Made by a program: the position numbers and the translations under genes. The notes under the pieces were generated by a model. It did no database searches and was not told the DNA's origin. It saw only the letters and a program-made list of their open reading frames with translations. Positions 62,952 to 64,000 of a stretch of 64,000 nt of DNA are shown piece after piece. Position 1 is the stretch's first letter; every line of letters starts with the position of its first letter. The stretch is from Paenibacillus agilis (lineage in GTDB: Bacteria; Bacillota; Bacilli; Paenibacillales; Paenibacillaceae): the NCBI RefSeq assembly GCF_007786455.1, contig NZ_VNJK01000001.1:124001-188000 (forward strand), in the 5' to 3' direction.

Positions 62952-64000
62952 ATGGCACATTCAACCTGTCGTGTTTGTAAGGCGGCGCTCACGCATACCT
63001 TTTTAGATTTAGGAGTATCTCCCCTTGCCAATTCATTCTTAACGGCTGAGCAACGAAATCATATGGAGCCGTTCTATCCTCTACATGCCTACGTATGTGA
63101 TGCTTGTCTGCTTGTTCAGCTAGGAGAAGTTGAATCCCCGCAACGAATATTCAGCCATTACTTATATGCAAGCTCATACTCTTCCAGCTGGCTCAAGCAT
63201 GCAGAGGCCTATGCGGACATGGCAATTGAGCGATTCCAATTGAACAACGAGTCGCAAGTGATCGAAGTAGCAAGTAATGATGGCTATTTATTGCAATATT
63301 TTCACCAACGCAGCATTCGTACACTCGGCATTGAGCCCGCTTCCAATGTGGCTGAAATTGCAAAGGGGAAGGGAATCCCGACAAGAGCTGCATTTTTTGG
63401 AGAAGAATTAGCGAAGCAGTTAGTTCAGGAGGGATATCAGGCAGATTTATTAGTTGCCAACAACGTGCTGGCTCATGTGCCTAACGTGCATGATTTTGCA
63501 GCGGGATTAAAACGACTGCTGAAGCCCAATGGAGTAATGACGATTGAATTTCCGCATTTGCTAGAACTGCTGCGTGAACAGCAATTCGATACGATTTATC
63601 ATGAACATTTTTCGTATTTCTCTTTGCGAACTGCCCAGAAGCTGTTAGCTGAGCATGGGCTGGAAGTTGTCGATGTCGACCAGATTCCAACGCATGGAGG
63701 CTCGTTACGATTGATAGTCCAACATGTCGAACATGCAGGCGAGGTCGCGCCGAGTGTAGGCGAGATTGTTCAGCTCGAACAAGAAAATGGTCTGAATCAG
63801 CTTTCTACCTATACACAGTTTTCACAACGAGTGGAGCTTAAAAGGCGTGAAGTTTTGAGCTTTTTTACGTACGTACAGGTAATGGGCAAAAGCATTGTTG
63901 GTTATGGCGCGCCGGCAAAAGGAAACACCTTCTTGAATTATTGTGGTATCAGCAAAGAGTGGCTCCCCTATACCGTGGACCAAAGCCCGCACAAGCAAAA
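62952..64000 (+). CDS. Sugar C-methyltransferase (TylC3-like), partial
   Basis: Open from ATG 62952 to the window end (349 codons, no stop), with AAGGAG 9 nt upstream; the last 50 or so residues are missing. N-terminal zinc-binding CRVCK and CDAC; SAM motif EVASNDGYLL; YHEHFSYFS with candidate catalytic residues; the C-terminal GYGAPAKGNTFLNYC segment is typical of TylC3/NovU-like C-methyltransferases acting on 4-keto-6-deoxy sugar nucleotides. With rfbF and rfbG it predicts a CDP-linked 3-C-methyl branched sugar. Confidence 0.9.
   Translation, partial: MAHSTCRVCKAALTHTFLDLGVSPLANSFLTAEQRNHMEPFYPLHAYVCDACLLVQLGEVESPQRIFSHYLYASSYSSSWLKHAEAYADMAIERFQLNNESQVIEVASNDGYLLQYFHQRSIRTLGIEPASNVAEIAKGKGIPTRAAFFGEELAKQLVQEGYQADLLVANNVLAHVPNVHDFAAGLKRLLKPNGVMTIEFPHLLELLREQQFDTIYHEHFSYFSLRTAQKLLAEHGLEVVDVDQIPTHGGSLRLIVQHVEHAGEVAPSVGEIVQLEQENGLNQLSTYTQFSQRVELKRREVLSFFTYVQVMGKSIVGYGAPAKGNTFLNYCGISKEWLPYTVDQSPHKQ

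Overview
The window looks like a chromosome segment of a spore-forming Bacillota, most likely Paenibacillus or a close relative. This is inferred from moderate GC content, strong AAGGAGG-type ribosome binding sites with frequent GTG and TTG starts, a 1267-residue S-layer (SLH) protein, and homologues of Bacillus genes (khtTU, yjlC-ndh, ppaC, rarD, murB, TIGR02206/YwaF). No rRNA, tRNA, CRISPR array or intact insertion sequence was seen. No database search was run; calls rest on motifs and family knowledge.

Region 1 (1-15990) is the 3' end of a polyketide-type cluster. It has a fatty acyl-AMP ligase/ACP/ketosynthase protein cut by the window edge, a free ACP, a free acyltransferase and a free glutamate-1-semialdehyde-type aminotransferase. 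With them are the four genes expected for hydroxymalonyl-ACP (acyl-CoA dehydrogenase, 3-hydroxyacyl-CoA dehydrogenase, FkbH-like protein, second ACP), a degenerate CPBP membrane protein, a type II thioesterase, an ABC exporter and an MFS exporter. The parts resemble a mycosubtilin/iturin loading module taken apart into separate proteins and combined with a zwittermicin-type extender pathway. The simplest inferred product is a 2-hydroxy-3-amino fatty acyl unit.

Region 2 (16011-26946) holds housekeeping and envelope genes: rarD, a secreted stalk-domain protein, khtU/khtT, a trio ending in an atypical metallo-beta-lactamase-fold protein, an ECF sigma factor with an exported partner, an unknown 233-residue protein and a VOC protein. 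Region 3 (26976-40490) has one copy of a 176-bp repeat, a double-kinase hybrid sensor with a SARP-type response regulator, the SLH protein, a phosphotransferase, a small HEAR-like protein, yjlC-ndh and a stand-alone type II thioesterase. Region 4 (40515-45516) has an aldo/keto reductase, a HAD phosphatase, small unknown genes, a MOSC protein and ppaC.

Region 5 (45580-53815) is a compact operon: a 36-codon ORF, then SWIM zinc finger, HEAT-like, MoxR AAA+, DUF5682 and VWA proteins. It is the best candidate here for a poorly understood multi-protein system. Region 6 (53875-60143) has a Cys-rich small ORF coupled to an MGT glycosyltransferase, a short GNAT-like remnant, a DUF2268 metalloprotease, a TIGR02206 membrane protein, a second inverted repeat copy, murB and a MerR/TipAS regulator. 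The DUF2268 gene and the MerR gene share near-identical 19-bp-spacer promoters, so they probably form one regulon. Region 7 (60255-64000) begins a surface-sugar cluster: a glycosyltransferase, rfbF, rfbG and a sugar C-methyltransferase cut by the window end.
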